17,629 bases of DNA, taken from positions 1 through 17,629 of the forward strand of contig JAEWKL010000522.1 in NCBI GenBank assembly GCA_023386115.1, written 5' to 3'. The translations under genes and the position numbers were made by a program. The notes under the pieces are model-generated. The model was given only the letters and a program-made list of their open reading frames with translations. It did no database searches and was not told the DNA's origin. How positions within the stretch are numbered: position 1 is the first letter of the stretch; each line of letters begins with the position of its first letter. This DNA is from Pseudomonadota bacterium. GTDB lineage: Bacteria > Pseudomonadota > Alphaproteobacteria > Rhizobiales > Beijerinckiaceae. Positions 7,424-14,867 of this stretch are shown piece after piece.

Positions 7424-7628
7424 GCACTATACAACCCAGGTGTGCACAAGCGGTTAGCACGCCCATGCGTCGCACGCATGGTTCCTGGGACATAGGTCGT
7501 ATGGTGCGATGCGAAATAACATGGGATACATACCCCATGCACGGCCGCGATGGCGTCGCGGTCATGTTGTGCCCTCTTTGGGCGTTTCCTCCCTAGACTT
7601 CGGGCCGCTCTCAGGGGCGGCCTTTTTT
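7424..7628 (+). ncRNA. Candidate structured RNA downstream of the HNH gene
   Basis: About 200 nt with dense, mutually compatible helices. P1 is GCACTATAC/GTATGGTGC (7424-7432 with 7499-7507, 9 bp, one G-T). Inside it, P2 CCCAGG/CCTGGG (7435-7440 with 7484-7489) closes a three-way junction with P3 GTGC/GCAC (7442-7445 with 7457-7460) and P4 CCATGCG/CGCATGG (7463-7469 with 7475-7481, loop TCGCA). Then P5 CATGGG/CCCATG (7520-7525 with 7534-7539), P6 GGCCGCGA/TCGCGGTC (7543-7550 with 7556-7563, one G-T), P7 GCCC/GGGC (7571-7574 with 7580-7583) and an intrinsic terminator. Wobbles and U-run both indicate the plus strand. It starts ten bases after the HNH stop, so it may be the 3' UTR of that mRNA or a separate transcript. 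I recognise no known class; it has a D-arm-like loop but no T-arm, so it is not a tRNA. Confidence 0.55.
7603..7628 (+). terminator. Intrinsic terminator of the recombinase/HNH/RNA unit
   Basis: GGCCGC and GCGGCC form a 6 bp GC stem with an 8-base loop, followed directly by six T. It is the clearest Rho-independent terminator in the window and closes the plus-strand unit before the IS3 element. Confidence 0.85.
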
Positions 7629-7826
7629 CTGTCCGGGAGCGAGATTTTAGCGCTCCGTCCTGCCGCTCTCAAGCGCAATTGTGCGCCGTCCCTAGGCAGA
7701 TGGCACTTTCTTGCACAAAGCAGGGGATCGCTTCCGGTGCGCGCCTACTTGGTGATCCGCTTCGGCGAGATCGGATTGAACCGCCCCGGGTTTCCCGGAG
7801 GCTCCAACTTCTGAGAGGATGGAGCC

Positions 7827-8153
7827 ATGACGAAGCGAACAGCCCCGTTTTCCCCCGAGGTGCGCGAGCGCGCGGTGCGGATGGTGCGCGACCATGAGGG
7901 CGAGCATGGCTCGCAATGGTCGGCGATCCAGTCGATCGCCGCTAAGATTGGCTGCTCGGGCGAGACGCTGAGGAACTGGGTGCGCGAGTCCGAGCGGGAT
8001 CAGGGCGTGCGTCCCGGCCAGACGACGGACGAGCGGGAGCGGATCAAGGCGCTGGAGCGGGAGGTTCGCGAGCTACGCCAAGCCAACGAGATTCTGCGCA
8101 AGGCGAGCGCGTATTTTGCTTTTGCCGAGCTCGACCGCCGGTCTCGGCCATGA
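7827..8153 (+). CDS. IS3-family transposase OrfA (helix-turn-helix subunit)
   Basis: 108 residues. Binds the IS ends. The N-terminal transposase helix-turn-helix spans about residues 8-55 ([20 protein letters not shown], then [20 protein letters not shown]). It is followed by a leucine-zipper-like coiled coil at about 70-92 ([20 protein letters not shown]) and the signature end [18 protein letters not shown]. The ATG at 7827 is preceded by GAGAGGATGGAG. The stop TGA overlaps the orfB ATG (ATGA at 8150-8153). The T-rich run TATTTTGCTTTTGCC (8112 on) is a plausible slippery stretch for the -1 shift that makes the OrfAB fusion transposase. Confidence 0.93.
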   Translation: MTKRTAPFSPEVRERAVRMVRDHEGEHGSQWSAIQSIAAKIGCSGETLRNWVRESERDQGVRPGQTTDERERIKALEREVRELRQANEILRKASAYFAFAELDRRSRP

Positions 8154-9055
8154 TCAGCTTCATCGACGATCATCGGGCAGTCTACGGGGTCGAGCCAATC
8201 TGCAGGGTGCTGCCGATCGCCCCGTCGACCTACTACGCGCATGCCGCCCGGCGCGCTGATCCGGACAAGCAACCGGTTCGTGCTCGCAGCGACGCGGCGT
8301 TGATGATCGAGACCCAGCGTGTGTTCGAGGCCAACTTCTGCGTCTACGGCGTGCGGACGGTCTGGCGGCAACTGGCCCGGGAGGGGATCGTGACCGCTCG
8401 ATGCACGGTGGCGCGGCTGATGCGCCAGATGGGCTTGGCGGGGGTGGTGCGTGGCAGGACCGTGCGCACCACGATCTCCGATCCGGCCGCAGCTTGCCCT
8501 CTCGACCGCGTCAACCGTCAGTTCAAGGCTCCACGGCCGAACGCCCTGTGGGTGAGCGACTTCACGTACGTGGCGACGTGGTCGGGCTTCGTCTATGTGG
8601 CGTTCGTCATCAATGTGTTCGCCCGGCGCATCGTCGGCTGGCGGACCTCACGTCGTGCTCACGCGAGCTTCGTGCTGGATGCCCTAGAGCAGGCACTGCA
8701 CGAGCGTCGACCTGTTCAGGGCAGCGGACTGGCGCACCACTCGGACCGAGGCTCGCAATACTTAGCTCTACGGCATACTGAACACTTGGTCGGAGCGGGC
8801 ATCGAGCCGTCGGTCGGCAGCGTCGGCGACTCGTACGACAACGCTTTGGCGGAGACGATCAACGGCTTGTTCAAGGCGGAGGTGATCCATCGGCGTGGCC
8901 CGTGGCGGTCCTTCGAGGCGGTCGAGTATGCCACTCTGGAGTGGGTCGACTGGTACAATCACCGCCGCCTGCTCGCGCCGATCGGCAACGTCCCTCCCGC
9001 CGAGGCCGAAGCGCGCTATCATATCCACGTCGGCGACCAAGCCCTGGCCGCCTGA
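8150..9055 (+). CDS. IS3-family transposase OrfB (DDE integrase core)
   Basis: 301 residues. Supplies strand transfer, normally as the C-terminal part of an OrfAB frameshift product. The HTH_21-like region (about 40-100, [15 protein letters not shown]) precedes the rve catalytic core. The triad is complete: Asp137 in WVSDFTYV, Asp199 in HHSDRGSQY and Glu235 in [12 protein letters not shown], with exactly 35 residues between the last two, as expected for IS3. The C-terminal [17 protein letters not shown] motif is also family-typical. The frame is open 5' of the ATG into orfA in the -1 register, consistent with fusion. I would place it in the IS51/IS1222-like branch from the OrfA style, with modest certainty. 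Confidence 0.94.
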   Translation: MISFIDDHRAVYGVEPICRVLPIAPSTYYAHAARRADPDKQPVRARSDAALMIETQRVFEANFCVYGVRTVWRQLAREGIVTARCTVARLMRQMGLAGVVRGRTVRTTISDPAAACPLDRVNRQFKAPRPNALWVSDFTYVATWSGFVYVAFVINVFARRIVGWRTSRRAHASFVLDALEQALHERRPVQGSGLAHHSDRGSQYLALRHTEHLVGAGIEPSVGSVGDSYDNALAETINGLFKAEVIHRRGPWRSFEAVEYATLEWVDWYNHRRLLAPIGNVPPAEAEARYHIHVGDQALAA

Positions 9056-9103
9056 CCCAAGCCAATCTGCCTCCGAGAAACCCGGAACGGTTCAGAACGC
9101 CAA

Positions 9104-9134
9104 ACGGCCCCATTCCTTGCCGGGAGGGGGCCGT
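9104..9134. other. Strong hairpin just outside the IS3 right end
   Basis: ACGGCCCC and GGGGCCGT pair (8 bp) around a 15-base loop, ten bases beyond the IS terminus. A second small stem, CGGCCC-GAGA-GGGCCG with a GNRA loop, lies at 9285-9300. Neither has a T-run. The remaining DNA from 9095 to 9350 shows no gene. Confidence 0.35.
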
Positions 9135-9350
9135 GGCGCCGCCGAAGCGGGCATATCGGAAAAGCTGACGCCCCCGATATCGCCAGGCACTCCCTTGGGA
9201 GTCAAGCTTGAACCTCGGTTCAGGCAACGGTGGCGGCTTGCCTATGGAACGGAGCGCTTGCCGGCGCCACCGATCGAACTGCCGCGGCCCGAGAGGGCCG
9301 TGACCGATGTTTGCTGACAAGATCCGGGTAGCCGTGAAGGCGGCGCCCGT

Positions 9351-10114
9351 GTGAAGTTGCCCGAGGTAGCGGCCGTGATGTGGCGCGCGTACGCCGCCGG
9401 CCATGGGAGCGAGGCGAAGCCGAGGAGCTGTCCGCGCTCATCGAGACCAGGAAGGTCGTGCCGCCCGCGGCCGCTGCAGCCATCAGGAAGGCCGTGGGTA
9501 GCCGTCCGAAGACGGATGAGAGCCTCGAGCGTCGGCGCCGCTGGACGGCCTCCGGGCGGCTTCCGCCGGTCCTGGCGGCGCGGTTCACTCCCGGCGAGAT
9601 CGCGGTGCTGGCGGTGGTGGCGGCCGACGGCTGCCGGCTCGGGGACTGCCGGCTGGCTGTCAGTCATCTCGCGGCGGTCGCCGGTGTGTCCGAGACCCTA
9701 GTGCGCAACGCGTTACGCGAGGCGCGGGCGCTCGGCCTGGTCACGATTGAGGAGTGGCGGGTGACAGCTTGGCGCAACGATACCAACGTGATCCGGATCG
9801 TCTCGGCAGAGTGGAGCAGCTGGCTGAAGCTCGCCAAGGAGCGGCCTTGCGCTGCTCCAGCTTCCCAGGGGTTTACCTCGTTGAGGAACGGCCGCACGGT
9901 ATCCGCAGAGGACCTTGCCCTGCGAATCGGGGCCGTGAACCTGGAAGATGGTCTTCAGATCGAGGCCGACAGTGCTAACCTGTGCTATGAACGGCTCCTG
10001 CCGATGAGACCCAAGGACCTCATCCTGGCACAGCGATACCCGAGCAGGGGCCGTCCACACCATCACGCCCAAAGCATCACTGCCTTCAGCCTCGATGTCA
10101 CCAGCAAAGCGTGA
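9351..10114 (+). pseudogene. Winged-helix DNA-binding protein, apparently frameshifted near 9416
   Basis: Two frames join into one sensible protein. A GTG at 9351 gives KLPEVAAVMWRAYAAGHGSEA, then the sense continues one frame over as EAEELSALIETRKVVPPAAA. A single missing G in GCGAA near 9416 would explain this. The main body has a conserved ERRRRWTASGRLPP segment and a winged helix at about residues 92-129, counted from the in-frame GTG at 9380 (LAVSHLAAVAGVSETLVRNA, then LREARALGLVTIEEWRV). I recall similar proteins in Methylobacterium plasmids and islands, function unknown. After about residue 152 (9836) the sequence no longer resembles the family and overlaps an antisense IS110-like fragment, so the tail is probably not original. 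If translation starts at 9380 the product would still be a usable 244-residue protein; GAGG upstream is poorly spaced for that. Confidence 0.6.
9880..9985 (-). pseudogene. Fragment resembling the N-terminus of an IS110-family transposase
   Basis: The minus-strand frame reads AQVSTVGLDLKTIFQVHGPD, then SQGKVL. IS110/IS1111 transposases (DEDD type) begin with a motif of the form GIDLAKxxFxVHGxDxxGKV, where the first Asp is catalytic. One residue seems missing after GLDL, and the resemblance fades after SQGKVL. Only about 35 residues are left, embedded in the tail of the wHTH gene on the other strand. Likely a relic of an insertion that replaced the end of that gene. Confidence 0.45.
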
Positions 10115-10178
10115 AAGCCAGAGGCTGACGGCCCGACCCGTGAATTGATGCAGATCTTACAGCATGCCCCTGCGGCAT

Positions 10179-11279
10179 CTAGACTGGCCGCGACTTCACT
10201 TTGGCAAATCGCTCTTTTAAGCGAAGGAATGGCGACTCGAGAGCAACATAGCTCACTGCCGCCAAAGCGATCGTAGTTATTAAGCCAACAACAGGTACCG
10301 CGAGCGAACCAGGCACTGCAAGTGGAAATTCTATGTTTCTGCTAATCTCCAAGCCTACAGCGTGTAAAACATATAAGCCAAATGATATTTTTCCCAGATA
10401 CACGGTCCACTTGTTGGATAAAATCCCATCTTGCTTTGGTTGAAGAGCAGCAAGAAGGATCAGACCACAACCAACGGCTATAATTGGATATGTAAGCATG
10501 TCAAACCAATTGTTCAAGTCAAATAAAAGTAGACATATTGTAGGCAGCGCCAACCCTATTATCCCAAATATAATGCGCACTATTGATGGAAGGTAATAGC
10601 CTGGAGGTATATAAAAACCAAGAAACGCGCCAACAGCGATGGGGTCAAGCCGCAAAAATGTATTTGTCCAACGCATGTTCGGGCTCGCATCAAGATAGAT
10701 TGCACAGCCTCGCGAAACTTCTGCGATGATTAACATAGATACAGCCAAAATCCATATTCTCCTTGCTCCAAACGATACTATCAGCAGCGGCCAAATTATA
10801 TAAAATTGTTCTTCGATTGAGATAGACCAGAGATGTACTGCTCGGCTGTGTCCGTACGCGAAAGCGGTCAGCCAGTTACCGGACAGGAATGTAAAGCCGG
10901 CAATATGAGGATATGAAAGCCGCTCTCCGCTCATCAAAGGCCACAAAATCAACAATACAACCACAGAAAAAAAATACAATGGCCAAATCCTAAGTATCCT
11001 TCTTATGTAGAAAGCTTTTATATCAACGCGGCCGTCGATATTTTTTTCTATGATAATTAAACTAGTTATTAGATATGATGATAGGCAAAAAAATAAATCG
11101 ACTCCAAAACCGCCGGATTGCACAATTCTCGCAATAAAATTACTAAGCCAGTTAGGAAAAAACTTTGCATAGAATTTTGGATCATGAGGTATGGAATGTA
11201 TCGCAAATACCCCAAGGAACGCTACAAACCGTAACGAATCTAATTCTGGTCTATAGAACCGATTTTTTGGAGTTAACAA
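10179..11279 (-). CDS. Acyltransferase-3 family membrane protein (OafA/YrhL type)
   Basis: About 366 residues with roughly ten hydrophobic helices. It transfers acyl groups, usually acetyl, onto surface or secreted glycans at the inner membrane. The first helix carries the family Arg-His pair (RPELDSLRFVAFLGVFAIHS), followed by GGFGVDLFFCLSSYLITSLI and the RILRIWPLYFF and WSISIEEQFYIIWPLL motifs, then a typical end (FGLYVLHAVG, ALESPFLRLKERF). I prefer the TTG at 11279, because AGGAGGA sits five bases before it; a TTG at 11318 would place that site inside the gene. Base composition is far more AT-rich than the neighbours, and codon use differs, so it was probably acquired horizontally. No glycan biosynthesis genes adjoin, so the substrate is unknown. 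Confidence 0.9.
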   Translation of the reverse strand: MLTPKNRFYRPELDSLRFVAFLGVFAIHSIPHDPKFYAKFFPNWLSNFIARIVQSGGFGVDLFFCLSSYLITSLIIIEKNIDGRVDIKAFYIRRILRIWPLYFFSVVVLLILWPLMSGERLSYPHIAGFTFLSGNWLTAFAYGHSRAVHLWSISIEEQFYIIWPLLIVSFGARRIWILAVSMLIIAEVSRGCAIYLDASPNMRWTNTFLRLDPIAVGAFLGFYIPPGYYLPSIVRIIFGIIGLALPTICLLLFDLNNWFDMLTYPIIAVGCGLILLAALQPKQDGILSNKWTVYLGKISFGLYVLHAVGLEISRNIEFPLAVPGSLAVPVVGLITTIALAAVSYVALESPFLRLKERFAKVKSRPV

Positions 11280-11764
11280 TTTTTCCTCCTGGGTTTTGCT
11301 GCTTGTTTGGAAATTCAATTATTTAACTCGATAGACGGGCTCGAAAATAAGAGGGATGCTACAAGTTTTAACATCAATTATCGCGTTGGAATCGATTCAT
11401 CAAGCGTCATTTGATGGTTCACGGAATAAGAAAAATGCCTGGATGTTGATCAATCAAATAATAGTCATATATCTTCAAGCTAGAAATATTTAAATTGAAA
11501 ACCAATCAATTCAAAAACCGAAATAAATTATATGAGGTTGCATTTTAGAAATTTAGTAGTGAGGCTTCATGTTTAGACAATTTTACCATATTACATATTA
11601 TTATACATTTTGAATTGGCGGAAAGCTTGTTTGTTAGGCGTACACGACTAGTTAGATATGAGCCTCTCGCAAGCTCGGATGCAGGAGACATGAGAGGCTC
11701 GGCTGATCGGGCTTCCACGGGCTGTTCGTGAGCGTAAGGCCAAAGCGGTAGCGTCAGTGGACGT
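11280..11764. other. AT-rich non-coding stretch upstream of the acyltransferase
   Basis: No gene supported. 11330-11640 shares the AT-rich composition of the acyltransferase gene and so probably arrived with it; its promoter should lie here. Composition returns to GC-rich near 11650, which may mark the edge of the foreign segment. Confidence 0.5.
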
Positions 11765-12049
11765 GTCTCAGCTCGACTTTGGCCAAACGACGCCCCGTTA
11801 CCTGTGTAGGGCCTGCACCCACGAGCCAGGATCCGTACGCGTCCTGCTTCCCATAACGTCTGAAGGCAAAACCGACTTATTACTGTAACGAGGGTGTTCC
11901 CCGGTAAGTGATTGCTTGGCGGGTCCGATGGGGACTTTTCGCCATGTCGCATCGGCAAGGTGAGAGTACAAAACTCACTCGGCGCGTCCAGCCTCGCCGG
12001 AGGAGACCGCCAACAGTCACTGGCCGATTGGCCAAAGTCGAGCTCAGAC
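11765..12049. repeat. 285 bp segment bounded by 22 bp inverted repeats (MITE-like)
   Basis: 11765-11786 and the complement of 12028-12049 match at 21 of 22 positions; the shared core is AGCTCGACTTTGGCCAA. The segment codes for nothing recognisable. The right repeat overlaps the left end of the IS5-family copy by three bases. It could be a small non-autonomous element, or two copies of a site from an older insertion. Confidence 0.5.
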
Positions 12050-12874
12050 CCCGTTTCTTAAATCGCGAGCGAGTCGCCCGACGAGGATCATGGCAGGGGC
12101 CAGCACGAAGAAGCCGAGCGCGGAGGACGCGGTCGCCTCATGGTCCCGGGCGATCCGACGGCAGCGGCTGATCTAGCCGGACTTCCGCTCGACCACCCCG
12201 CGGCGTGGCTGGACGGCAAAGCCTGTTTGTCCCTCCTCAGGCTCGACGATCTCCACCATGATGGCGGTGGCTGAACCGACACGATCCCCGCGGTAGGAGC
12301 GGTTGGCAAAGCAGTGCGCCAGGAACCGCCATAGGCCACGCGAGGCGCGCAGCAGTGCGACGCCACCGTGGCTATCATGCAGGTCGGCCGGGGAAACTGC
12401 CGCGACCAGCAGGCGGCCATCGGTGTCGGTCAGCGCGTGGCGCTTGCGCCCGACCACGCGCCGAGCCGGGTCGTAGCCGCGTACCCCCGCCATGCCGACC
12501 CCGCCCGAACGAGCGGCTTGAGCATCCAGGATGGCGCCGGTGGGACTGGTGTCGCGCCCGGCGCGTTCGCGATCCGCCGTCGCCAGGTCACGGGCCAGCC
12601 ACCCGCCCGCTCCTGTCTTCGATAAGCGCAAGAACCAGAGGTGCACGGTGCCCAATGGAGGACACCCATGCGGCAGGTGGCGTCACGCCCAGCTGGTGCG
12701 CAGCACGTACAGGACGGCGTCCAGCACCGCGCGCAGCGGCCACGGCCAGGGGCGGCCTGTTCGGGACGGGGCGGGTAGCAGCAGCGCGAGCACGGCCCAT
12801 TCGCCGTCGCTCAGCCAGGTTGCGTAGGTCAGGCTCTCGCGCGCAAGCTCAGCGCGGGCGGTGGGCGTCCACAT
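12044..12874 (-). pseudogene. IS5-family transposase with two in-frame stops
   Basis: A single minus-strand frame of 276 codons reads as an IS5-family (IS427-like) transposase: MWTPTARAELARESLTYATW at the start, ILDAQAARSGG and RRVVGRKRHALTDTDGRLL in the middle, and VVERK-ISRCRRIARDHEA near the end. It is broken by TGA at 12683-12685 and TAG at 12173-12175; both fall where relatives have Trp (CAWRHLP and FGWISRC), so each is one G-to-A change. In addition FANRSYRGDRV has Asn where relatives carry the second catalytic Asp (FADRxY). Relatives are quoted from memory. No frameshift is needed to read through. The copy must be inactive unless supplied in trans. Confidence 0.85.
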
Positions 12875-12971
12875 CGGATCTCTCGGGTGAGCGTCAGATA
12901 CTCTCCCAACGCCCGCGACGCCTGCCGCTCACACAAATGTCAAGCTGGTCACCCCGTTACGAAACGGGGCC
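12047..12971 (-). mobile_element. Degraded IS5-family insertion sequence (about 925 bp)
   Basis: Terminal repeats are GACCCCGTTTCTTAA at 12047-12061 and, inverted, GGCCCCGTTTCGTAA at 12957-12971 (13 of 15 match). Length and gene layout suit the IS427 group of IS5. The right end cuts a P-loop gene after His66-Leu67. A clear target duplication is not visible; a CA dinucleotide near both ends is only suggestive. Confidence 0.7.
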
Positions 12972-13173
12972 ACAAGTGGAAGTTGTCGAGGAGGCAGGGA
13001 GTGCCGAACTGCCAAGCGAGCCACGCCTTAAATGACGATTTGCCCGCTCCATCGAAGCCGTCGATCCCAATTAGGCACTGCTTCCTATCGGGATCGCCGA
13101 TCGCGGTCCAGCAACGCTCCAGCGCGGCGACGTAGGCCGGCGGGGCCACTTTGAGCGGGAAGGTGGCCGACAT
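12972..13173 (-). pseudogene. P-loop NTPase (uridine-kinase-like), cut by the IS5 element
   Basis: The first 67 residues are intact: MSATFPLKVAPPAYVAALER, then CLIGIDGFDGAGKSSFKAWL with a Walker A motif (G39-F-D-G-A-G-K45-S46), then AWQFGTPCLLDNFHL, where the insertion begins. The style matches small nucleoside-kinase-like ATPases that phosphorylate small molecules. Remaining domains are missing, and translation beyond the IS (left of 12047) gives nothing similar, so the rest was deleted, not just displaced. The ATG at 13173 has GAGGACGAG upstream and lies 13 bases after the recombinase stub, suggesting the two were cotranscribed. Confidence 0.7.
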
Positions 13174-13186
13174 CTCGATCTCGTCC

Positions 13187-13477
13187 TCATCGAAACTTCA
13201 CATGGTCGAGGAAATCTCCTTGTTCACCAGAACGCTTCGCGTCGAAGCGTGTGAGCACGCGGCTGACCTGGACGGCCGACCACTGACCGTCACGAGCCGT
13301 AGGAATGCCACGCGCGTTCAAAGCCGTTGCTATGGCCTGCAACGTCGTGGCGCCCTCCGAGCGGATCTCCTTGATGATGGGTTCCAGCTTGGCGGCGCGT
13401 CGCTCGGCGCGTTCCTGGCGCACGCAGAGACTCGCCTGTCGGCCTTTAGCCGTGAAGTTATCGAGCCCTGTTTTCAT
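13187..13477 (-). pseudogene. C-terminal stub of a large serine recombinase
   Basis: About 96 residues (from an ATG at 13477; the frame is open a little further). The readable part is AKGRQASLCVRQERAERRAA, then KLEPIIKEIRSEGATTLQAI and ATALNARGIPTARDGQWSAV, then QVSRVLTRF. This is the helical segment plus RGIPTARGGxWSxxxVxxxL motif found at the end of the Recombinase domain (PF07508) in multi-domain serine recombinases. The catalytic resolvase domain with its Ser nucleophile is absent upstream, so it cannot recombine DNA. It is a relic next to the cut P-loop gene. Confidence 0.65.
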
Positions 13478-13855
13478 CCTGCTCACCGTGGACGATCTCC
13501 TCAGCCCAGAGCGAATGCAAACGGTCGACCGTCGGCGTAGGCAGAGCTGCGCGAAGGCGGGAGTGGAAAATAGGATCGTGTCGAGCGCGGGTTTTGGCAA
13601 TTACTTGCGCCGGAGGGGTGAGGTAACGGTTGGGATAAGCGCCTGCTTCTCGGCCGCGAGTGCCCGATGCACGGCGCCCTTGTCGATACCGAGTACAATT
13701 GCGCAGAGCCGGCGATCTAGGCTTGGCCGTGGTACCTGATAAGATCTCTCCCACGTAGTCCCAGCGAGCTGGGAGAACCGTCAAATATCCGCGTTTGTTT
13801 CAGCTCGTATACGCTGCTGCGAGACGAATGCAAACACAGTGCGTTGGAGGCTCTG
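13478..13855. other. Unassigned stretch between the recombinase stub and the PAS gene
   Basis: No gene I can support. A short minus-strand frame (about 13610-13735) contains CAIVLGIDKGAVHRALAAEK, which could be the relic of a helix-turn-helix, but it has no proper start and stops after 40 or so codons. Confidence 0.4.
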
Positions 13856-14641
13856 ATGGCCTGCGGCAGTTCGGCGGGATGGCCCTCTGGCAGTAGCGAG
13901 ATGGCCAGGCTCATCCGCCAGCACAATTGGTCCACAACACCGCTCGGGCCGGTCACCGGCTGGACGAGCCGCCTTCGCCTCGTCGTCGAGATGCTCCTGT
14001 CCAACCCGTTGGTCGCTTACGTAGTCTGCGGGCCCGAACGCATCCTGATCTACAACGATGCCGCTACGTTGATGCTCGGAGCCCTCCATCCCGGCGCATT
14101 CGGCCAGTCTGCCTCGACCTTCTTCACCGAAGCCCGAGCGGTCATGGAGCCCCTCCACGATCGGGCCTTCACTGGCGAAGCGGTCAGGATCGAGGCGCAA
14201 CCCGTTGGTCTGCGCGCAACAGGACCGGCAGGTACCTTTGATCTCATCTTGACGCCAATACCGGAAGACGATGGCAGAATCACCGCCGTACAGGTCATCG
14301 GCTTCGAAGTAAGCGATCGTCAGATTGTGGAGCAGGAGCGGGACCGAACGTTGCAAGACCTACGCGCCAGCGAAGCGCAGCTACGGCTAGCCCTCGACGC
14401 CGCACAAATGGGCGTGTGGACTTATGATCCTGACAGGAACGCGTTCGCGATCGACGCCCGCACGGCTGAGATTACCGGGATCGCTCCCGCCGAAGCGGTG
14501 CCTACCACTACGAGCTGGTCAACCGCTCACCCGGATGATCGCGTTGATTTGCAGACACGCCACGCGGGCATGCTCGACCCGCACGGTGACCACTGGAATG
14601 AGGCTAGCGCGGATGTCATCGGTCACAACATATTGGAATAA
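13856..14641 (+). CDS. PAS-domain sensor protein lacking its output domain (probably truncated)
   Basis: 261 residues from the ATG at 13856, chosen over a TTG at 13844 because GGAGG sits five bases before it. The N-terminal half (MARLIRQHNWSTTPLGPVTG, then LLSNPLVAYVVCGPERILIY and NDAATLMLGALHPG) is the leading sensor module of many Methylobacterium PAS histidine kinases. A short helix (DRTLQDLRASEAQLRLALDA) links to a second PAS fold (AQMGVWTYDPDRN, then AHPDDRVDLQTRHAGMLDPH). The reading ends in the middle of this second PAS (GDHWNEASADVIGHNILE). No H-box, HATPase or GGDEF follows, so it cannot signal as a kinase. Most likely a deletion relic; a free-standing sensor is less likely. Confidence 0.75.
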   Translation: MACGSSAGWPSGSSEMARLIRQHNWSTTPLGPVTGWTSRLRLVVEMLLSNPLVAYVVCGPERILIYNDAATLMLGALHPGAFGQSASTFFTEARAVMEPLHDRAFTGEAVRIEAQPVGLRATGPAGTFDLILTPIPEDDGRITAVQVIGFEVSDRQIVEQERDRTLQDLRASEAQLRLALDAAQMGVWTYDPDRNAFAIDARTAEITGIAPAEAVPTTTSWSTAHPDDRVDLQTRHAGMLDPHGDHWNEASADVIGHNILE

Positions 14642-14791
14642 TTTTCCCAAATCCGCGGATAAATCATATATCTCTCGCACCATTGCTAAGATTATCTGCC
14701 GAATTAATTATGGATTTTCGCTCCGCGATCCTCAATGCAGATGATGATACGGCCCGAATTGCACGCCACAGACCCTCCTATATTGGCCGTT

Positions 14792-14816
14792 GGAACCGTT
14801 TATCTATTCTTTTGTT
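14792..14816 (+). promoter_or_regulatory. Possible EcfG (general stress sigma) promoter
   Basis: GGAAC at 14792-14796, sixteen bases, then TGTT at 14813-14816. The alphaproteobacterial EcfG consensus is GGAAC, 16-17 bases, CGTT, so one base differs. It lies about 50 bases before the start of the repeat protein. If real, that gene belongs to the PhyR/EcfG stress regulon. Confidence 0.4.
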
Positions 14817-14867
14817 CTGTATTGTGAACTCTGAACATGGCCATTGCATTGACAGTGGAGAAAAACA

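Larger units (their letters stand above)
7777..9094 (+). mobile_element. Complete IS3-family insertion sequence (1318 bp)
   Basis: Terminal inverted repeats begin TGAACCG at each end: 7777-7802 and the complement of 9069-9094 share 23 of 26 bases (common core CCGGGTTTC, then CGGAGGC). Between them are orfA and orfB in the -1 overlapping arrangement typical of IS3. Both frames and the DDE residues look intact, so it may be active. The flanks (GGAT on the left, GAAC on the right) do not show a 3-4 bp target duplication. Confidence 0.92.

Noticed and set aside
7435..7489. tRNA-like segment with a D-arm-like loop (AGCGGTTAGCAC) and an anticodon-like hairpin
   Set aside because: No T-arm motif, no acceptor stem of proper length, and two extra bases between the arms; treated as part of the structured RNA.
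12355..13035. Plus-strand 226-codon frame across the IS5 copy
   Set aside because: Antisense to the readable transposase; Arg/Pro-rich with no recognisable domain.
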